From positions 2,791,501 through 2,855,500 of the forward strand of contig NC_132904.1 in NCBI RefSeq assembly GCF_047675955.1: a stretch of 64,000 bases of DNA, in the 5' to 3' direction. The notes beneath the pieces are model-generated. The model did no database searches, was not told the DNA's origin, and worked only from the letters and a program-made list of their open reading frames with translations. Made by a program: the position numbers and the translations under genes. Below, piece by piece: positions 24,201 through 32,397 of the stretch (positions are counted from its first letter, which is position 1; each line of letters starts with the position of its first letter). The DNA is from Chlorocebus sabaeus (taxonomy: Eukaryota > Chordata > Mammalia > Primates > Cercopithecidae).

Positions 24201-25067
24201 CGTTTAAAAAGTATCATTGTCAAGAAAGCTCCAAAGAAGTAGCACAAATGGACACGTTTCTTATTCAATACATTAAGAGGCATCTCTACAGTGACGTCAG
24301 ATTTGAGAAGACAACTACTAATGTGCATGTGTTATCTCAGAGGCTGTCCTCTCTGCTATAAAAATATTCTACTAAACACCCCCCTCATCTCCCAAACATA
24401 AAGCCCTACAAAGTTCTTATTTTCAACCTTAGCCAAAGCTTCTTAGACAGCTTTCATTTCTACAGCTTCTTTCCTCAAAAAATCTGCTCCCAGCCCTCAA
24501 ACCAAACCCATCAACCAACGAACATGTTACTGTTTGGTCAGCAGCTCATGTGATCAGACAGAGCAAGGCAGTCTTACGAAGTTAAGACAATGTCCAAAGT
24601 GGCTTTGTAAAATTAGCTACAACAAATGTAAAATAAGCCATGAAATAGTTTTCAAAGATGCCTGGACACACCACCCTCATAAAAAATAAACATTAAACAA
24701 TATACACAACTAAAAGTAACCCTCAATCCACAAAACAAAATCTCCCACTTGATCACTGACAACTACAGACCGTTAGGATAGTGTCAAAATTACCTGACTT
24801 CACCCCAGGGGTGTTAAAGCATGGAGAGCAAAATGATTGCTTTCCATAAAAGATCTGTAAGTATCAACATCTGAGGCACTGTTCATGTCTGAAGTAATTT
24901 CTTTATGTGCTCAAATACATACACAAGAAATGAGCCATCAGCTAGACTCTGAAATGCATTTAACTTTGATTCTAATATTTATTGAAATATGGCTTGGCTG
25001 TTGCTCACCAACTGAATTTTAAACTCCAATAAACAAAGTCCACTTTGGCTTACCTGTGATCTGCCAT
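932..25067 (-). CDS. NAP1L4: NAP1L4, nucleosome assembly protein 1-like 4 (partial gene, coding span)
   Basis: A histone chaperone of the NAP1 family, which binds H2A-H2B (and linker histone) and shuttles between cytoplasm and nucleus. Ten exons on the minus strand join into one open frame of 305 codons with matching phases: 25054-25067 (from ATG), 24128-24186, 21885-21984, 17766-17907, 17108-17194, 15303-15434, 10259-10330, 5277-5416, 3912-4057 and 932-954. The protein starts MADHSFSDG. It then has the long NAP dimerisation helix (residues about 50-105), an acidic linker (about 118-135), the NAP alpha/beta 'earmuff' domain (about 150-300) and a basic patch KKKQKHKGR near residue 270 that could act as a nuclear localisation signal. 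The family member is about 375 residues long, so the last about 70, including the acidic tail, lie off the left edge. There are no internal stops or frameshifts. NAP1L4 is favoured over NAP1L1 by the N-terminus and by the neighbouring CARS1. Confidence 0.96.
955..2149. other. NAP1L4 intron, unique-looking sequence
   Basis: No coding exon, RNA gene or recognisable repeat seen. Short frames here lack protein-family support. 2642-3911 in the same intron is likewise without recognisable content apart from the AAAT run. Confidence 0.5.
2150..2345. repeat. Old L1 3'-end fragment
   Basis: Diverged match to the mammalian L1M/L1ME 3' region (ttgtgcaactataccataaa ... agtccactttcaactcc). Confidence 0.5.
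2349..2641 (-). repeat. Alu, minus
   Basis: Full-length: tttttgaggcggagtcttgc to ggcgtgagccacctcgccc. Confidence 0.93.
3240..3279. repeat. (AAAT)10 microsatellite
   Basis: Perfect AAAT tandem run. Confidence 0.97.
3912..4057 (-). CDS. NAP1L4: NAP1L4 coding exon (residues about 249-298)
   Basis: 146 nt encoding CTIDWKKGKNVTVKTIKKKQ and onward to FFNFFNPLK, the most conserved stretch of the NAP fold. It contains the basic KKKQKHKGR patch. The acceptor is TAG at 4058-4060. The donor reads AAAG then GCAAGT on the minus strand, so it is a GC rather than a GT donor (C at plus-strand position 3911 is the G; G at 3910 is the C). Confidence 0.95.
4058..5276. other. NAP1L4 intron, nothing recognised
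   Basis: No repeat or exon identified by eye; short open frames on both strands have no splice or family support. Confidence 0.5.
5277..5416 (-). CDS. NAP1L4: NAP1L4 coding exon (residues about 203-249)
   Basis: 140 nt encoding SFVLEFHFEPNDYFTNSVL and on to EIVDCDG. This is the beta-sheet of the NAP domain with the family FEPN-YF motif. Acceptor TTTTAG and donor GTAAGA flank it; both ends stay in frame with the neighbouring exons. Confidence 0.96.
6030..6390 (+). repeat. Old L1/HAL1 fragment (approximate edges)
   Basis: Contains degraded L1 ORF2-end phrases such as 'cagtttggcaatatc' and 'gactcaataattccatttt'. Confidence 0.5.
6405..6655 (+). repeat. MIR with an internal 57-bp insertion
   Basis: MIR core phrases agacagcctgggttcaaatc and ggcaattcgcagaagctact lie left of 6494, and gacttagaacagagccggg lies right of 6551. 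The 6494-6550 block does not fit MIR and is the inverse of 6877-6933. Confidence 0.7.
6494..6550 (+). repeat. Inverted copy of 6877-6933
   Basis: 57 bp, with 3 mismatches to the reverse complement of 6877-6933. Confidence 0.9.
6877..6933 (-). repeat. Inverted-repeat partner (probable source copy)
   Basis: 57 bp; the partner copy interrupts a MIR, so this one is probably ancestral. Confidence 0.85.
7291..7408 (-). repeat. Alu fragment, minus, middle deleted
   Basis: ctctgttgcccaggctggtctcgaactccc joins the two ends of an Alu without the right-arm middle; ends catgagctaccacacccagcc. Confidence 0.8.
7652..7685 (+). repeat. Alu 5'-end scrap
   Basis: About 34 bp: ggcagggcctaagtggctca and tgcctgtaatccca only. 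Confidence 0.6.
8404..8690 (+). repeat. Alu, plus
   Basis: ggctgggtgtggtggctcac to gagactctgtctcaaaaaata; tail degraded to an AAAGA-rich run to about 8730. Confidence 0.93.
9166..9269. repeat. Tandem duplication, 2 x 52 bp
   Basis: Copies 9166-9217 and 9218-9269 both start tgaagaaat and contain ccattagcc and gggcccca; they align without gaps. Confidence 0.9.
9900..10060 (-). repeat. Possible MIR, minus
   Basis: The reverse strand has aggagtcagactgcaactcc and nearby MIR-like spacing; match is weak. Confidence 0.3.
10259..10330 (-). CDS. NAP1L4: NAP1L4 coding exon (residues about 179-202)
   Basis: 72 nt (24 codons, both ends in phase 0) encoding EYDEPILKHLQDIKVKFSD and PGQPM. Acceptor GATTAG, donor GTGAGT. 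It forms part of the NAP globular domain. Confidence 0.96.
10785..11080 (+). repeat. Tigger1-type DNA transposon fragment
   Basis: Carries diagnostic phrases ctacaaacctgtacagcttg, tgactgtactgaatactgg and atttgtgtatctaaacacag, in consensus order. Confidence 0.8.
11095..11386 (-). repeat. Alu, minus
   Basis: ttttttttgagacagtctcg to gcatgagccatcgcgcccagcc. Confidence 0.94.
11670..11930. repeat. L1M-type 3'-end fragment
   Basis: Contains tgatgcacatatacaatgtg, caccctacagtgctac and cttactcctccaatctagc, as in L1M 3' UTRs. Confidence 0.65.
11931..12656. other. NAP1L4 intron, unassigned
   Basis: Frames of up to 112 codons occur (12094-12432, minus), but the translations match no family I know and have no splice sites. 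13162-13560, 13880-14505 and 15435-16338 also show nothing. Confidence 0.4.
12657..12818 (+). repeat. Alu/FLAM-like monomer, plus
   Basis: gagctgggcacagtggcaca ... cagtcccagctacttgggag ... catagcaagaccatgtccc; single 7SL-like arm. Confidence 0.65.
12868..13161 (+). repeat. Alu, plus
   Basis: ggccaggcgcggtggctcac to gagactccgtaaaaaaaa. Confidence 0.95.
13735..13875 (+). repeat. MER5-type hAT-Charlie fragment
   Basis: Contains cagcatgcatatcagagtt and aaagctgctcaggtgattgt, typical of MER5A ends. A further diverged piece may lie at 13570-13640. Confidence 0.6.
14510..14797 (-). repeat. Alu, minus
   Basis: ttttttctgagacagggtct to catgagctaccatgcctggcc; diverged, AluJ/S age. Confidence 0.93.
15303..15434 (-). 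CDS. NAP1L4: NAP1L4 coding exon (residues about 135-178)
   Basis: 132 nt (44 codons) encoding GDMKNKVVITEKEAATAEE, then GIPEFWFTIFRNVDMLSELVQ. The first half is a disordered linker; the second is the conserved IPEFWFT motif that starts the histone-binding globular region. Acceptor TTTTAG, donor GTAAGC. Confidence 0.96.
16339..16485 (+). repeat. Half-length young AluY (left arm plus poly-A) with target-site duplication
   Basis: ggccgggcgcggtggctcaa to ctctactaaaa, then 20+ A. Flanked by AAAAAGATCAA at 16328-16338 and 16475-16485. Confidence 0.92.
17108..17194 (-). CDS. NAP1L4: NAP1L4 coding exon (residues about 106-134)
   Basis: 87 nt (29 codons) encoding RREFITGDVEPTDAESEWHS and an acidic ENEEEEKLA stretch. 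Acidic segments of this kind in NAP1 proteins contact histones. Acceptor ATGTAG, donor GTAAGT. Confidence 0.96.
17403..17735 (+). repeat. DNA transposon fossil, Tigger/Mariner-like
   Basis: Matches from memory a consensus with 'acatgagatactcagcactt', 'tattataaaataggctttgtg' and 'tgtaagtgttctgagcttg'. The ends are weak inverted repeats. The exact family name is uncertain. Confidence 0.65.
17766..17907 (-). CDS. NAP1L4: NAP1L4 coding exon (residues about 58-105), dimerisation helix
   Basis: 142 nt encoding LPKAVKRRINALKQLQVRC and AHIEAKFYEEVHDLERKYAA, then LYQPLFDK. This is the long amphipathic helix by which NAP1 proteins dimerise. Acceptor TTTTAG at 17908-17909 side, donor GTAGGG. Confidence 0.97.
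18240..18780 (+). repeat. Old L1 fragment split by an Alu
   Basis: tttggacccagtaattccac (left) and the continuation after 18640 (tgctggattgtacatcgac) are L1 ORF2-end sequence. aatttatcct(t)aa on both sides is the Alu target duplication. Confidence 0.6.
18342..18640 (+). repeat. Alu, plus
   Basis: ggctgggcgcagtggctcat to gagcaagaccctatcttacc; inserted in the L1 fragment. Confidence 0.92.
19000..19125 (-). repeat. Possible MER5-type hAT fragment
   Basis: Phrases such as 'cacgatcagagttctcaag' and 'ggggcagggccctgggtcct' resemble MER5/Charlie ends. Confidence 0.35.
19410..19433. repeat. (ATTC)n microsatellite
   Basis: Five to six CATT units just before the adjacent Alu. Confidence 0.85.
19437..19722 (-). 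repeat. Alu, minus
   Basis: actgtgataggatctcactc to ggtgtgagctaccacgcctggc. Confidence 0.92.
20146..20530 (+). repeat. Alu, plus, interrupted by an L1 3' end
   Basis: Alu halves 20146-20279 and 20358-20530 are separated by about 78 bp of L1. Confidence 0.93.
20280..20357 (+). mobile_element. Very short 5'-truncated primate L1 insertion in an Alu
   Basis: ggcacatgtatacctatgta and caaacctgcacgttcagca are the L1PA 3' terminus, ending in AATAAA. The duplicated target AAAAATACAAAAAA is at 20265-20278 and 20358-20371. Confidence 0.88.
20662..20830 (+). repeat. Alu right-arm fragment, plus
   Basis: gccaggcgtggtatggtggt to gtgagactccaactcaaaaa. Confidence 0.82.
20960..21269 (+). repeat. Young AluY with Old World monkey-type variants
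   Basis: gccgggcgcggtggctcaag at the start; ctagccgggcgaggtggcgg and gaaatccggccactgcactc internally; 28-A tail. Near-consensus sequence means recent insertion. Confidence 0.95.
21284..21401 (+). repeat. Alu left-arm fragment, plus
   Basis: accaggtgcagtggctcact to gcaatatagcaagattccaac. Confidence 0.85.
21402..21514 (-). repeat. Alu fragment, minus, bounded by two poly-T runs
   Basis: T19, then agacagtctcactgtcaccc ... ctatgcccagc, then T24. Confidence 0.8.
21885..21984 (-). CDS. NAP1L4: NAP1L4 coding exon (residues about 25-58)
   Basis: 100 nt encoding EKLTDQVMQNPRVLAALQER and LDNVPHTPSSYIE. Acceptor CATAG, donor GTAAG; split codons at both ends join correctly with the flanking exons. Confidence 0.97.
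23730..23855 (+). repeat. Alu-like monomer (FLAM), plus
   Basis: ggtctgtgcctgcagcccca ... ccatctcaaaaataag. Confidence 0.7.
24128..24186 (-). CDS. NAP1L4: NAP1L4 coding exon (residues about 5-25)
   Basis: 59 nt encoding SFSDGVPSDSVEAAKNASNT, the unstructured N-terminus. Acceptor GTTTTAG, donor GTTAGT. An open frame runs through into the introns on either side, but only this part is supported by the protein family. Confidence 0.95.
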
Positions 25068-25084
25068 CTGAATGTTTTTATCCC
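25054..25084 (-). CDS. NAP1L4: NAP1L4 exon 2 with start codon
   Basis: A 31-nt exon: 17 nt of 5' UTR, then ATG at 25065-25067 and MADH plus part of Ser. Acceptor TTTATAG, donor GTAAGC. The start context has C at -3 and G at +4, a middling match to the Kozak rule. I chose this ATG because the encoded MADHSFSDG matches the family N-terminus and there is no ATG in exon 1 as read here. Confidence 0.93.
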
Positions 25085-25139
25085 CTATAAATTAAAAAGA
25101 GTTGTAATAATTAGATTCATATAACAAAAATACTTGTTC

Positions 25140-25325
25140 AATATACTTTTTAAATAATGGTTGTCTATGGGATTGAGTCCATTAGAAGGGACAGGAAGGA
25201 ACTTTCTAGAGTGATGAAAATGTTCTAGATCTTGACTGAGGTTACCTCGGGGTATACATTTGTTAAAGCTCATTAAACTGTATACTTCAGATCTGTGCAT
25301 TTCATCACACACATACTTTACTCAT
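25140..25325 (+). repeat. Old L1 3'-end fragment
   Basis: gtgatgaaaatgttctagat and ggggtatacatttgttaaag are typical of L1M/HAL1 ends. Confidence 0.6.
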
Positions 25326-25339
25326 AAAAACATTTCTTG

Positions 25340-25672
25340 GCTGGGCGCGGTGGCTCAAGCCTGTAATCCCAGCACTTTGGGAGGCCGAGACGGGCGGATC
25401 ACGAGATCAGGAGATCGAAACCATCCTGGCTAACACGGTGAAACCCCGTCTCTACTAAAAAATACAAAAAATTAGCCGGGCGTGGTGACGGGCGCCTGTA
25501 GTCCCAGCTACTCAGGAGGCTGAGGCAGGAGAATGGTGTGAACCCGGGAGGCGGAGCTTGCAGTGAGCTGAGATCCAGCCACTGCACTCCAGCCTGGGTG
25601 ACAGAGCAAGACTCCACCACAAAAAAAAACAAAAAAAACAAAAAAAAACAAAAACAAAAACAAAAAATTTCT
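25340..25672 (+). repeat. Young AluY (Old World monkey-type), plus
   Basis: ggctgggcgcggtggctcaa; gagatccagccactgcactc; tail is an (A)nC repeat to 25670. Confidence 0.94.
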
Positions 25673-25674
25673 TT

Positions 25675-25953
25675 GCCTGTAATCCCAGTACTTTGGGAGG
25701 CCGTGGTGGGTGGATCATTTGAGGTCAGGAGTTCAAGACCCGCCTGACCAACATAGTGAAACCCCGTCTCTACTAAAACTACAAAATTAGCCGAGCATGG
25801 CAGCTCATGCCTGTAATCCCAGCTACTTGGGAGGCTGAGGCAGGAGAATCACTTGAACCCAGGAGGTGGAGGTTGCAGTGAGCCGAGATCGCGCCATTGC
25901 ACTCCAGCCTGGGCGACAAGAGTGAAACTCCATCTAAAAAAATAAATAAATAA
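25675..25953 (+). repeat. 5'-truncated Alu, plus
   Basis: Starts at tgcctgtaatcccagtactt and runs to the tail ataaataaataaa. Confidence 0.92.
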
Positions 25954-26354
25954 AATAAAACTCTCTTATTGGTACTAAAATAATCAGACTTCAGAATAAT
26001 GTCAATTCTAATTTGCCTTATTTTTTATAATACATTTGGCAACACAAACATATATTAATGATAGCCCAATTATTTTAGAGTAATTCAAAGCATTTACTGG
26101 TGTTTACACTTTCAAGTTTATGGGATTATTTTCTAATTGCATTTATTCCATATCTTCCATTACTTCTACACTGAGGATGTACTGCTTGTGTAAAAACCTT
26201 GTGTAATATACTCAGTATTATCCCACTTTAAAAGATGATTATTTCTATATTGGTAGAATTAGATGACATTGTAGCTGAATATTAAGGGTGTGTTCTAGGG
26301 CATTTACTTCTTAAACAGAACTTGATATAAATGAAACTAAAAAAAATTTATCAT

Positions 26355-26641
26355 TTTTTTTGAGACAGGATCTCAATCTGTCACCAAGGCTGCAGTGTAG
26401 TTATGCAATCTGGCTCACTGCAGCCTCAACGTCCTGGGGTCAAGCAATCCTCCCATCTCAGTCTCCTGAGTAGCAGGGACAATAGGCACATGCCACCATG
26501 CCCAGCTAATTTTATTTTTTGTAGGGCTAGGGTCTGGCTAAGTTGCCCAGGCTGGTCTCAAACTCCTGGCCTCAAGAGATCTTCCCACCTCAGCCTACCA
26601 AAGTGTTGGGATTACAAGTGTGAGTCAACATGCCTGGCCTA
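26355..26641 (-). repeat. Alu, minus (old)
   Basis: ttttttttgagacaggatctc to gtgtgagtcaacatgcctggcc. Confidence 0.9.
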
Positions 26642-27089
26642 TACAATTTCAAAATCTAAGCTAAATGCTTTTAAAGTAACAGCTAAATGCATAGCTTAAA
26701 AAGGTCCTTAAATGTAAAATAACCCGGTTGTGGTTATAAAGTTCCTTAAACTCAGATGTGGGAAATACACCTGAGGGCCTTGCTAAAGGGTTGTTCCAGC
26801 AGAAAACTGGTCAATGTTCATTCTTCAGTACCTGAACGAAGCCCAAACCACGGAACCATGGTTGTTTAGGGTAAAACAAACCAACAACAAAATAAACCCT
26901 CTATATTTAACAAAAACAGCTCTAATTATGATCTATGACTGTGTTCTGTATTAACTCAACTACTTTTTAAAATTTTTGTTTAGAAATAAAATGTGCTATT
27001 TTTAAGATTCAAAATACAACAAGTATTACACTTTTTCAAAAAACTAAATTACGTTTTAATGAAGAAGATGAAAACCAAGAAAAAAAAAA

Positions 27090-27440
27090 GTGCAGCAGGC
27101 ACAGTGGTTCATGCCTATAACCCCAGCACTTTGGAAGGCCAAGGTGGGCAGATTACCTGAAGATCAGGAGTTTCAGACCAGCCTGGGCAACATGGGGAAA
27201 CCCTGTTTCTACAAAAAAAGAAAAAAGAAAAAAGAAAAAAAGAAAGGAAAACAAAACAAAACAAAATTAGCCAGGCATGGTGGTGTGAACCTGTAGTCCC
27301 AGCTACTCAGGGGGCTGAGGCAGAAGAATCGCTTGAGCACAGGAGGCAGAGCTTGCAGTGAGCTGAAAAAACGTCACTGCACTCCTGCCTGGGAGACAGA
27401 GTGAGACTGTCTCAAAACAGAAACAGGGGGAAAAAAAAAG
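27090..27440 (+). repeat. Alu, plus, with AAAAAG expansion in the middle
   Basis: cagcaggcacagtggttcat to gagactgtctcaaaacagaaa; central linker expanded at about 27211-27265. Confidence 0.9.
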
Positions 27441-27441
27441 A

Positions 27442-27612
27442 GGCTGGACACGGAAGTTGATGCCTCTGGTCCCAGCTACTTGAGAGGCTGAGACAGGAGC
27501 ATCACTTCAGCCCAGGAGCTGGAGGCCTGGCAGCTGCAGTGAGCTATGATTGCACCACTGAACTCCAGCCTGGACAACAGAGAAAGACCCTGTCTCAAAA
27601 AAAAAAAAAAGG
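27442..27612 (+). repeat. Alu/FLAM-like monomer, plus
   Basis: ggctggacacggaagttgat ... ccagcctggacaacagagaa ... poly-A. Confidence 0.75.
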
Positions 27613-27713
27613 CGCAACAAATCCTACAATGGCTGGCTATGCTCACCACCACGACTACAGCAGCAACCCAAACCCAGCTCTAGTCAGTGAAGATTCAAAA
27701 ACTCTTTAATGGC

Positions 27714-28030
27714 AGCCAGGCACGGTGGCTCTCACCTGTAATCCCAGCACTTTGGGAGGCCAAGGCAGGCGAATCACCTGAGGTTGGCAGTTCCAGGCCA
27801 GCCTGACCAACATGGAGAAACCCATCTCTACTAAAAATACAAAATTAGCCGGGCATGGTGGCACATGCCTGTAATCCCAGCTACTCAGGAGGCTGAGGCA
27901 GGAGAATCTCTTGAACCCGGGAGGCGGAGTTTACAGTGAGCTGAGATTGCGCCATTGCACTCCAGCCTGGGCAACAAGAATGAAAACTCCGTCTCGAAGA
28001 CAAAAAACAAAAACAAAAACAAAACACTAA
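27714..28030 (+). repeat. Alu, plus
   Basis: gccaggcacggtggctctca to aactccgtctcgaagacaaaa. Confidence 0.94.
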
Positions 28031-28340
28031 CAAAAAACACACGTCAGTGGTTCCCCCGTCACCTTTTGCAGAATACACATTCCTATCAATTCAGACCCTG
28101 TCTACTGCCCCATACTCATTCCCACTCACGCTCTTCTGCAGAACCTTCCTCTGTACCTCAGTATCATCATCCACAAACTTCAGTGGCTACTTGAGAAGCT
28201 GTTAATGAAGATAAATTGCCTAGTACATAACAGCAGGCCAGGTCTCTTTTCACTTTTGTAACTGTCATGCATATAGACTGTATCTATTCCTTGATATGAA
28301 ACCAACATACTGAGTTACTTTAAACACTGCACCCTTTATA

Positions 28341-28676
28341 CAGGTTGAGTATCTCTTATCTGAAATGCTTGGGACCAGAAGTGTTTCAGATTTTGGAATA
28401 TTTGTACAAACATGATCAGGCATCTTGGGGATGGGACCCAAATCTAAACATGAAATTCATTCATGTTTCCTACACATCTTATTCACACAGACTGAAGGTA
28501 ATTTTATACACCGTTATTTTAAATAATTTTGTGCATGAAACAAAGTTTTAACAGTGACCCATCACATGAAGTCAGGTGTGAAATTTTCCACTTGTAACAT
28601 CAATGTCAACACTAACAAAGTTTCAGAATTTGGAGCATTTGGACTTTTGATTTTGAGATCAGGAGTGCTCAACCTG
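28341..28676 (+). repeat. Zombi/Tigger4-like DNA transposon, complete ends
   Basis: Begins CAGGTTGAGTATCTCTTATC and ends GAGTGCTCAACCTG, so the terminal inverted repeats are intact for 9 bp, and both ends abut TA (TATA|CAGG, CCTG|TATA). Family name is from memory. Confidence 0.8.
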
Positions 28677-28939
28677 TATAAGGAAAGACAACGTAGAGTG
28701 GTGGTATTATAAACAAGCTAGAGTTCAGTCAAGTTTCAGCAACACAAATTATTTATTTTTGTTTAACAATCCCTATCACCCTTAAAACAGAAAGTTACAA
28801 GGAACTATCAAATATACAGGTTTGAGGAAAATAAATGTTTGTTTTAAATGTTGATATGTTCAGTTTAATATTAGTTTTATAAAACCAGAGCCCAAAGACT
28901 CATCCGGAAGGTTCTCTCACTTTTAAAAGGCAATCCAGG

Positions 28940-29115
28940 GATCTATACAACCTGGTGACTATAGTTAACAATGTATCACATAATTGAAAAATTGCTGAGA
29001 GCAGATTTTAAGTATTCTTGTCAGAATCAGTATACCACTTAATGTGAATTAATTTGACTTAGCCACACAATGTATACTTCAAAACATCACATTATACATC
29101 ATAAATATAATTTTT
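28940..29115. repeat. Old L1 3'-end fragment
   Basis: gtgactatagttaacaatgt and gaaaaattgctgagagcaga; opposite orientation to the fragment at 11670. Confidence 0.6.
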
Positions 29116-29504
29116 GTGTTAATAATTAAAAATAAATAAAAGACAATCAAATTAAATTATAACAGGGATACCAGGCAGAAGAATGTTGTAAGTTTTCTAA
29201 AGTTCAGATTCCCTCCCAAGATCAAAAACTTTAACTGTGTCTACAATTCTAAATCTGAACTGGCAAGCAAATTTTTATCTTTAATTGGGTTGAGAAAAAA
29301 AAAATGAATTCCCATGATTACACAAATGTTATTTTATTTATATCAGACACTGTAACAACCCTATTTATGGATTAACTTCCTTTTACCCCAAACAACTGTT
29401 TTCATATGAAATTTTAAAAGATTTTTGTAACAAAATATAACCTTACATTCCTAATTTTGAACTGAAAACATCTACTCTATAGCTAGAGTAACTATAAAAT
29501 TGGG

Positions 29505-29790
29505 CAGCACTTTGGGAGACCAAGGCGAGCGGATCACAGGAAGTTGGGAGTTCGAGGCCAGCCTGGCCAACATGGTGAAACTCCATCTCCATTAAAAATA
29601 CAAAAATTAGCTGGGCATGGTGGCACACGCCTGTGGTCCCAGCTACTCAGGAGGCTGAGACAGGAAAACTGCTTGAACCTGGGGGGCAGAGGTTGTAGCG
29701 AGCCAAGATGGCGCCACTAGACTCCAGCCTGGGCGACAAGTCTCAAAAAAAAAAAAAAAAAAAAAAAGGAAAGAAAGAAAGGAAAAAAAA
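29505..29790 (+). repeat. 5'-truncated Alu, plus
   Basis: Starts at cagcactttgggagaccaag; tail of A with AAAG. Confidence 0.92.
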
Positions 29791-29999
29791 TTGGGCCATG
29801 TTTGAGAGACAAAAGACAGTGTGGTTGTACTCCCCAAAACTTTTATATATTTACTCTGTCTTAATAAATTCAAAGGTCCTCAGTGTCTTTATGGGAGATA
29901 ACTGAAGGATTAAAATTAATTCAAATGTAATTACTGTTTTCACAAGACTCCTTATAATTTCCTTACATCCTATAAATCCTACAAAATTAGGGATGGTAG

Positions 30000-30001
<2 letters not shown>

Positions 30002-30031
<30 letters not shown>

Positions 30032-30295
30032 ATAGAATTTTGTTCTTGTTGCCCAGGCTGGAGGCGCGATCTCAGCTCACTGCAACCTCCACCTCCCGGG
30101 TTCAAGCGATTCTCCTGCCTCAGCCTCCCGAGTGGCCTTTTTTTTTTTTTTTTTTTTTTTTTTTGTATTTTCAGTAGAGACAGGGTTTCACCATGTTGGC
30201 CATGCTTGGTCTTGAACTCCCGACCTCAGGTGATCCACCTGCCTCAGCCTCCCAAAGTGCTGGGATTACAGGCATGAGCCACCACGCCCGGCCTC
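30002..30295 (-). repeat. Alu, minus, central segment replaced by T25
   Basis: cagcctcccgagtggcc is followed by 25+ T and then gtattttcagtagagaca; the usual about 45 bp between them are absent. Confidence 0.92.
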
Positions 30296-30658
30296 TAAGA
30301 TAAATTTCTAAAGCACAATTGCTTGGCCCACATTCAGTCTGAGGAATGGCAATTCAACATTCTCAATCCAAGAGGGAGTCTGGCCAGTCATTGGGTACAG
30401 GTTCAAATCTTCCAGGAGTAGTGTTTTAGATTAGGACATCAGAAGGGACAAAGGAATGATCTGTTCTCAGAAGGAATCAAGATACCCCTGCAGGACACCA
30501 CAACACCCCCACCCACAAAACCTGACAATTACACGAAGCCCTGAGACACTTCAGATTTCATTTTTATTGCCCTGACCAGTAGACTCCTGATCCAGGCTAC
30601 CATTACCACTCTCCAGGATCAGAAGTTAATAATGATGTTAAACTTTCCACGATAATGT

Positions 30659-30811
30659 TTTTTGTTTTTTTGTTTTGTTTTGTTTTTTGAGGTGGAGTCT
30701 TGCTCTGTCGCCCAGGCTGCAGAGGGTCTCACACTCCTGACCCTCAGGTGATCTGCCCACCTCAGCCTCCCAAAGTGCTGGGATTACAGGCATGAGCCAC
30801 CGTGCCAGGCC
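30659..30811 (-). repeat. Alu, minus, with about 150-bp internal deletion
   Basis: gtcgcccaggctgcagaggg joins tctcacactcctgaccctca directly. Confidence 0.88.
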
Positions 30812-30838
30812 CATGATAATGTTTAAAAGCAATGAACA

Positions 30839-31127
30839 GGCTGGGCACAGCGCCTCACGCCTGTAATCCCAGAACTTTGGGGGGCCCAGGTGGCCAGATC
30901 ACCTGCGGTCAGGAGTTCGAGACCAGCCTAATATGGTGAAACCCACCTCTACTAAAAAGATACAAATATTACCCAGGCGTGGTGGTGGGCACCTGTAATC
31001 CCAGCTACTCGGGAGGCTGAGACAGAATTTCTTGAACCTGGGAGGCAGAGGTTGCAGTGAGCTGAGACCATGCCACTGCACTCCAGCCTGGGCATCAGAG
31101 TGAGACTCCAACTCCAAAAAAACAAAA
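30839..31127 (+). repeat. Alu, plus
   Basis: aggctgggcacagcgcctca to gactccaactccaaaaaaac. Confidence 0.92.
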
Positions 31128-31648
31128 GCAATGAATAATATATGTTTGCCCACTAAAGAACAAGTTCCACGAGGGCAGGGAGCCTGTCTACTTGCCCAAT
31201 GCAGCGGTTCCAGGGTCCAGCACAAGACTTGGGATGAGACTGGTTGCCAAGAAATCTTTGCTTAACTTACTGCTAGCAAGTGACAGCTTGTCTCTGTGTT
31301 ACCAGTACACAGCATGCATGGTGTCCGGGACTCCATGCACACACGTGCCTGTCTCAGGCAGGTTCTGAAGACACAGAGAGACACTGCTTTAGTCATTCAG
31401 GTTTGGTTACAAGATCTACTGAATTACCTGCCTCCAAACAGCAGCAGACTATCTCTTCAGAGACTTGTAGGGTGCCAAGCCCTGGGGTTTCAAGAAAGTA
31501 AAAAATGATTTCCTTCTTTAACTGAAACACTACGTTTACTTGTGGCGTAAACTCCCATCTCCTCCACCCTTCTTTTCTGGGCAGTTCATTAGTATATGGA
31601 CTCAATGACACTAACTTCTTAATCCAATACATATTAAAAGATTTTGTC

Positions 31649-31932
31649 GGCCAGGTGCAGTGGCTCATGCATGTAATCCCAGCACTCTGGGAGGCCGAGA
31701 CGGGCGGATCACGAGGTCAGGAGATCAAGACCATCCTGGCTAACACGGTGAAACCCCGTCTCTACTAAAAAATATAAAAAATTAGCTGGGCATGGTGGCA
31801 GGCGCCTGTAATCCCAGCTACTCAGGAGGCATTCTCTACTCGGGAGAATGGCGTGAACCCAGGAGGTAGAGCTTGCAGTGAGCCGAGATTGTGCCGCTGC
31901 ACTTCAGCCTGAGAGACAGAGTGAGACTCCGT
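31649..31932 (+). repeat. Alu, plus, without a poly-A tail but with flanking duplication
   Basis: ggccaggtgcagtggctcat to gtgagactccgt, then directly aagatcgtgtc, matching aagattttgtc at 31638-31648 (9 of 11). Confidence 0.9.
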
Positions 31933-32397
31933 AAGATCGTGTCATCTTGAAAGTAAGGCATTTCCCTCTCTACCTATTTCAAATTGCAACCACCAAAGTT
32001 CCTACTCCTCTCCACTGTTTCTCAAAAGCACCTGCCACCATCTAACTTGTTCGTCTGTCTCCCACAGCAGAAACAAGGGCAAAGACTTCTGTTTTATTCA
32101 GCGGGAGACCCCAGTACCTAGAACTGTGCCCAGCACATAGAAGATGCTCATGAATAAGGAAATAGATGCAAATCACTGAAAGCTACTTTTCAGTAACTGA
32201 GTAAACAAGTACTATTTTAATTATTATACTTAAAACCTTTGCACATAAAAGTGTACAGTCATTCTTTCTACCACAAGTTTATTAAACAGAAACCATCTCA
32301 CCTTGTTTTTGAACAGGCTTTTCCGGATAATGCACGCTGCATTTTTAAAGGTCCCAAGAACATGAAATGAACATAGATTTTGTGTTTAACAGTTAAC

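Larger units (their letters stand above)
21515..25053. other. NAP1L4 introns around exons 3 and 4, mostly unique sequence
   Basis: Apart from exons 21885-21984 and 24128-24186 and the monomer at 23730, I see only AT-rich sequence and short poly-A/T runs (for example at 23611-23626). Confidence 0.5.

Noticed and set aside
23873..24328. 151-codon minus-strand frame
   Set aside because: It is NAP1L4 exon 24128-24186 read through its splice sites; only the exon part, and in another frame relation, is real.
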